Part shown: positions 24,978-28,615 of the stretch, in pieces | Layout of the letters: each line of letters starts with the position of its first letter | Position numbering within the stretch: position 1 is the first letter of the stretch | DNA from: Muribaculaceae bacterium | GTDB taxonomy: Bacteria; Bacteroidota; Bacteroidia; Bacteroidales; Muribaculaceae | Direction of reading: 5' to 3' | Assembly (NCBI GenBank): GCA_020026215.1 | Contig: JAHHQT010000016.1 | Span: 1-28,615 of the forward strand | Length of the DNA: 28,615 nt | Made by a program: the position numbers and the translations under genes | The notes under the pieces: model-generated | The model's database searches: none | Told to the model about the DNA's origin: nothing | The model's input: only the letters and a program-made list of their open reading frames with translations

Positions 24978-26765
24978 ATGAAGAATATACGAAATTTTTG
25001 CATCATTGCGCATATCGATCACGGGAAAAGTACTTTAGCCGATCGACTATTGGAACAAACAAATACTGTGTCAGGTAAAGATTTACAAAACCAAGTACTT
25101 GACGACATGGATTTGGAACGTGAGCGAGGCATCACTATCAAGAGCCACGCTATTCAAATGCAGTATATCAAAGACAATCAAGAATATACTTTAAACCTTA
25201 TCGACACTCCGGGACACGTAGACTTTTCTTACGAAGTTTCCCGTTCCATTGCAGCCTGTGAAGGTGCATTGCTGATCGTCGATGCTTCACAAGGCATTCA
25301 AGCACAAACCATCTCCAACCTATACATGGCAATTGACAACGACTTGGAAATTATTCCGGTAGTCAACAAAGTAGATTTGGACAGTGCCAAACCAGATGAG
25401 GTGGAAGACCAGATTATTGACCTTTTGGGTTGTGACCGCGAAGACATCATTCGTGCCAGCGGCAAAACAGGCATTGGTGTTCCTGAAATTCTTGATGCCA
25501 TCGTGGATAGAGTTCCTGCTCCAAAAGGAGATGCCAACGAACCTCTACAAGCTTTGATTTTCGACTCTGTATTCAATCCGTTCCGCGGTATCATCGCCTA
25601 CTTCAAGATTCTTAACGGAACTATCAAAGAAGGCGATCTTGTGAAATTTGTGAATACAGGAAAAGAATATAATGCTGACGAAGTCGGCGTTTTGAAACTA
25701 ACCCTTTCCAAACGCAAAGAACTTTCTGCCGGCAACGTGGGTTACATCATTTCTGGTATTAAAACTTCGTGCGAGGTAAAAGTGGGTGATACCATTACCC
25801 ATGTCAACCGTCCTTGCGAAAAAGCAATCGAAGGTTTCCAAGAAGTAAAACCGATGGTATTTGCCGGAGTTTACCCTATCGAAACAGAAGATTTTGAAAA
25901 CCTTCGTGCTTCATTGGAGAAACTTCAACTAAACGATGCATCCCTAACCTTCCAACCGGAATCATCTGCCGCTTTGGGATTTGGTTTCCGTTGTGGTTTC
26001 TTGGGACTGCTTCACATGGAAATCGTACAAGAACGTCTGGGTAGAGAATTTGACATGGATGTCATTACTACCGTACCTAACGTTTCTTACAAAGTTTATG
26101 ACAAAAAAGGCAACGAAACCGAAGTGCACAACCCTTCAGGTCTTCCCGACCCTACACTCATCGAACACATCGAAGAGCCATATATCCGCTCATCCATCAT
26201 ATCCACCACTGACTTTATCGGTCCGATTATGACACTTTGCCTTGGTAAACGAGGAGAATTGGTAAAACAAGAATTCATTTCGGGCAATCGTGTAGAATTA
26301 GTATTTGATATGCCATTGGGTGAAATTGTGATTGACTTCTACGATAAATTGAAGAGTATATCAAAAGGCTACGCTTCATTCGACTATCATATTCACGACT
26401 TTAGAGAATCCAAGTTAGTAAAATTGGATATTCTTTTGAATGGTGAATCTGTCGATGCATTGAGTACCCTAACTCACGTGGATAACTCAATTACATTCGG
26501 CCGCAGAATGTGCGAAAAGCTCAAAGAACTTATCCCTCGTCAACAATTCGACATCGCTATCCAAGCTGCTATCGGAGCTAAGATTATTGCTCGTGAGACC
26601 ATCAAGGCCGTACGTAAGGACGTTACTGCAAAATGTTATGGTGGTGACATCAGCCGTAAGCGCAAACTTCTGGAGAAACAAAAGAAAGGTAAGAAACGCA
26701 TGAAACAAATCGGTTCTGTCGAAGTTCCTCAAAAAGCATTCTTGGCAGTGTTGAAATTGGATTAA
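24978..26765 (+). CDS. lepA: Translation elongation factor 4 (LepA)
   Basis: This ribosome-associated GTPase of 595 residues is related to EF-G. The G domain has AHIDHGKST (about 10-18), the GITIKSHAI switch region, DTPGHVDFS and NKVDL. Domain II, the EF-G-like domains III and V, and the LepA-specific C-terminal domain follow, ending LEKQKKGKKRMKQIGSVEVPQ-type sequence and KAFLAVLKLD. Length is standard (E. coli 599). It influences translation initiation and elongation under stress. It is divergent from purH and is followed 42 bases later by nhaA, which may share its transcript. Confidence 0.98.
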   Translation: MKNIRNFCIIAHIDHGKSTLADRLLEQTNTVSGKDLQNQVLDDMDLERERGITIKSHAIQMQYIKDNQEYTLNLIDTPGHVDFSYEVSRSIAACEGALLIVDASQGIQAQTISNLYMAIDNDLEIIPVVNKVDLDSAKPDEVEDQIIDLLGCDREDIIRASGKTGIGVPEILDAIVDRVPAPKGDANEPLQALIFDSVFNPFRGIIAYFKILNGTIKEGDLVKFVNTGKEYNADEVGVLKLTLSKRKELSAGNVGYIISGIKTSCEVKVGDTITHVNRPCEKAIEGFQEVKPMVFAGVYPIETEDFENLRASLEKLQLNDASLTFQPESSAALGFGFRCGFLGLLHMEIVQERLGREFDMDVITTVPNVSYKVYDKKGNETEVHNPSGLPDPTLIEHIEEPYIRSSIISTTDFIGPIMTLCLGKRGELVKQEFISGNRVELVFDMPLGEIVIDFYDKLKSISKGYASFDYHIHDFRESKLVKLDILLNGESVDALSTLTHVDNSITFGRRMCEKLKELIPRQQFDIAIQAAIGAKIIARETIKAVRKDVTAKCYGGDISRKRKLLEKQKKGKKRMKQIGSVEVPQKAFLAVLKLD

Positions 26766-26807
26766 TATCCTGATTATTGACAAAAAACTAAAAAACACAT
26801 ATAAAAA

Positions 26808-28181
26808 ATGGAAACCAAAACTGGAATATTTTATTCCGCAAGAAAAATGATCGCCAGCTATATCAAGGCGGGAAACCCATTGATTATAGCTACAGTGTTG
26901 GCACTTGTGGTTGCCAACCTTCCGGTCGTAAGTGAATATTATGCAAATTTGTGGAACTACCCTGTAAGACTACAAATTGGTGATTTCAACCTTTTCAGTC
27001 ATGGCGGTCATCCCATGAATCTAAAGGATTTCATCAACGATGCATTAATGGCAGTTTTCTTCTTCAGCATTGGTCTTGAAATCAAACGTGAAGTACTGGT
27101 CGGTGAACTTTCATCAGTGAAGAAAGCCCTTCTTCCTATCATCGCAGCCTGTGGTGGTATGATTGTTCCTGTCGTTATATTCTATCTTCTTAGTCAAGGC
27201 ACTGATTATTCAAGAGGTTGCGCTATCCCAATGGCAACTGACATTGCTTTCTCTCTTGGTGTATTAGCCATGTTAGGGAACCGTGTTCCCATCTCTCTAA
27301 AAATCTTCTTGACAACATTGGCTGTAGCCGACGACATAGGTGGTATTTTGGTTATCGCGACTTGCTACTCTTCAGACATTAACTATATGAACCTAATTTG
27401 GTCAGCTGTTGCCATTGCCGTATTGGTTATCGGTGGCAAGATGAGAGTACACAGCAAATCATTCTATCTACTAATCGGTATCGTGGTTTGGTACTTGTTC
27501 TTGAATTCAGGAGTTCACGCAACAATCGCAGGTGTTATCGTTGCCTTCTGTCTCCCTGCAAAACCAGTTTACAATCCACAAAAATACATCCAAACCATTC
27601 GCGACAGCATCTCTAACTTTCACAAAGAAGACGATGCCAACTTCGAAAAGAGCGACAAGGAAAAGAACATTCTTACCAAGATTCAAATGGATTGGCTTAA
27701 ACGCATCGAATCCGCTTCTGATAAAGTGATTTCTCCTCTTCAAGACCTTGAAGATTCACTTACTCCAATTGTCACCTATTTCATCATTCCGTTGTTCGCA
27801 TTTGCCAATGCAGGTATCGAATTAGGCGGCATGTCAATTTCTGATGTATATAGCGGTGTTAGTTTGGCCATCATTTGCGGTTTGTTCTTCGGCAAATTTA
27901 TTGGAATCTTCTCATTCACTTGGTTGTCAATCAAACTTGGATTGACTCCAATGCCTGCAAAATCAAACTGGAAAATGATTTCAGCAGTGTCAATGCTTGG
28001 TGGTATCGGTTTTACCGTATCTTTGTTCATCGCCAACTTGTCATTCCCTGATGCAGCACACTTCGACCTATTGAACTCATCTAAATTAGGTATTCTATTA
28101 GGTTCTCTAATCTCAGGTTTCGTAGGTTACTTCATGCTGAAATGGTTACTTCCGAAAACTCCGTTCAACGAAGAATGCTAA
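26808..28181 (+). CDS. nhaA: Na+/H+ antiporter NhaA
   Basis: This inner-membrane antiporter of 457 residues exchanges Na+ or Li+ for H+ to control pH and salt. Family motifs are present: MATDIAFSLGVLAMLG with Asp145 (E. coli Asp133), the ion-binding pair Asp175-Asp176 in VADDIGGI (E. coli Asp163-Asp164), ILPLFAFANAG-like IIPLFAFANAGIEL at about 326-339, and GKFIGIFSF with the TM10 Lys. It is about 70 residues longer than E. coli NhaA. The main addition is a charged segment at about residues 262-308 between two membrane helices. It lies 42 bases after lepA. No terminator is visible after it, but a nested inverted repeat follows. Confidence 0.95.
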   Translation: METKTGIFYSARKMIASYIKAGNPLIIATVLALVVANLPVVSEYYANLWNYPVRLQIGDFNLFSHGGHPMNLKDFINDALMAVFFFSIGLEIKREVLVGELSSVKKALLPIIAACGGMIVPVVIFYLLSQGTDYSRGCAIPMATDIAFSLGVLAMLGNRVPISLKIFLTTLAVADDIGGILVIATCYSSDINYMNLIWSAVAIAVLVIGGKMRVHSKSFYLLIGIVVWYLFLNSGVHATIAGVIVAFCLPAKPVYNPQKYIQTIRDSISNFHKEDDANFEKSDKEKNILTKIQMDWLKRIESASDKVISPLQDLEDSLTPIVTYFIIPLFAFANAGIELGGMSISDVYSGVSLAIICGLFFGKFIGIFSFTWLSIKLGLTPMPAKSNWKMISAVSMLGGIGFTVSLFIANLSFPDAAHFDLLNSSKLGILLGSLISGFVGYFMLKWLLPKTPFNEEC

Positions 28182-28204
28182 ACCAACTGAAAATTAATAA
28201 AAAA

Positions 28205-28253
28205 GGACGCAAAGTATTTGATTTATCAAATAATAAGTCTTATCTTTGCGCCC
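28205..28253. repeat. Nested inverted repeat overlapping the rpsP promoter
   Basis: The outer arms are GGACGCAAAG (28205-28214) and CTTTGCGCCC (28244-28253), 9 of 10 bases paired. Inside are two small perfect dyads: TATTTGAT/ATCAAATA (28215-28222, 28225-28232) and ATAAG-T-CTTAT (28233-28243). In RNA this would fold as a closed three-way junction. Both promoter boxes of rpsP lie inside it. There is no following T run, so a classic terminator is unlikely. Confidence 0.6.
28217..28248 (+). promoter_or_regulatory. Full-consensus Bacteroidota promoter for rpsP
   Basis: TTTG (28217-28220), exactly 20 bases, then TATCTTTG (28241-28248): both boxes match the Bacteroidota sigma-70-type consensus perfectly. 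It is the best promoter in the window. Transcription should start near 28254, leaving an A-rich leader of about 36 bases without a Shine-Dalgarno sequence. Confidence 0.8.
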
Positions 28254-28289
28254 GATTAACTTAATACAAAAATTTAAACTACAAATTAA

Positions 28290-28615
28290 ATGGCAACAAA
28301 AATTAGATTACAACGTCATGGCCGCAAAGGTTATCCGTTCTATCCTATTGTTATCGCAGACAGCAGGGCACCACGAGATGGTAAATTTATTGAAAGGATA
28401 GGTTCTTATAATCCGAACACTAATCCTGCTACAATAAGTTTAAATTTCGAAAGAGCTTTGTATTGGGTAAATGTAGGTGCACAACCAACAGACACTGTAC
28501 GTCGTCTTCTTTCTCAAGAAGGTGTACTTATGATGAAACACCTTATGGGTGGCGTTAAAAAAGGCGCTTTCTCTCAAGAAGAAGCAGAACGTCGTTTCGC
28601 TGCTTGGAAACAAGC
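28290..28615 (+). CDS. rpsP: 30S ribosomal protein S16, partial (3' end beyond window)
   Basis: From the ATG at 28290 the frame encodes MATKIRLQRHGRKGYPFY and continues through the conserved VIADSRAPRDGKFIERIGSYNPN segment to the window end (108 codons). S16 is a small-subunit assembly protein that binds 16S rRNA. The ALYWVNVGAQPTDTVRRLL segment and the GAFSQEEAERRFAAWK stretch match the longer Bacteroidales form (about 180 residues as I recall, against about 82 in E. coli), so a long C-terminal extension is expected outside the window. Confidence 0.96.
   Translation, partial: MATKIRLQRHGRKGYPFYPIVIADSRAPRDGKFIERIGSYNPNTNPATISLNFERALYWVNVGAQPTDTVRRLLSQEGVLMMKHLMGGVKKGAFSQEEAERRFAAWKQ

Overview
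The window looks like chromosome from an AT-rich member of the Bacteroidales (phylum Bacteroidota). Four things support this: LpxC fused to FabZ, a serine palmitoyltransferase-like enzyme for sphingolipid synthesis, several intergenic sites that fit the Bacteroidota promoter pattern (TTTG, 19-20 bases, TAnnTTTG) together with A-rich leaders lacking a clear Shine-Dalgarno sequence, and envelope families typical of the group (a FadL/OmpP1-like barrel and a DUF5723-like barrel). The proteins resemble Bacteroides homologues as I recall them but are clearly divergent, so I do not name a genus. Almost everything is core genome. I see no insertion sequence, prophage, CRISPR array or integrase.

Layout. 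Positions 1-55 hold the 5' part of a tRNA-Lys on the minus strand. Positions 153-2941 hold a two-gene envelope unit (a low-complexity secreted protein and a FadL-like barrel). Next come trmN6 and an M13 metallopeptidase behind an ABC-F ATPase (3023-7805). Positions 8006-11212 are a tight lipid A operon, lpxD - lpxC/fabZ - lpxA, ending in a strong terminator. Reading the other way from the same 228-base spacer is the serine palmitoyltransferase-like gene (11441-12625), so lipid A and sphingolipid precursor synthesis sit back to back. A plus-strand pair follows: a lipoprotein of unknown function and a DUF5723-like outer-membrane barrel (12794-15815). The barrel gene has an in-frame stop 27 codons before what looks like its natural end.

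From 15983 to 24691 everything is on the minus strand. The cell-shape operon purH - mreB - mreC - mreD - mrdA (PBP2) - nudix is followed, behind its own promoter, by amgK-rapZ(C) and murU. These last two match the kinase and uridylyltransferase steps of MurNAc recycling. The kinase carries a RapZ C-terminal domain, the part that senses amino sugars in enteric RapZ. Peptidoglycan synthesis and wall recycling therefore lie side by side. On the plus strand at the right end are lepA, nhaA and the start of rpsP (cut by the window edge). The rpsP promoter is embedded in a nested inverted repeat.

The most unusual items are the AmgK-RapZ(C) fusion next to MurU, the stop codon in the DUF5723-like barrel gene, the uncharacterised lipoprotein plus barrel pair, the hairpin that divides mreB from mreCD, and the dyad around the rpsP promoter. 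No spacer exceeds 300 bases; the longest is the divergent purH/lepA spacer (24692-24977).
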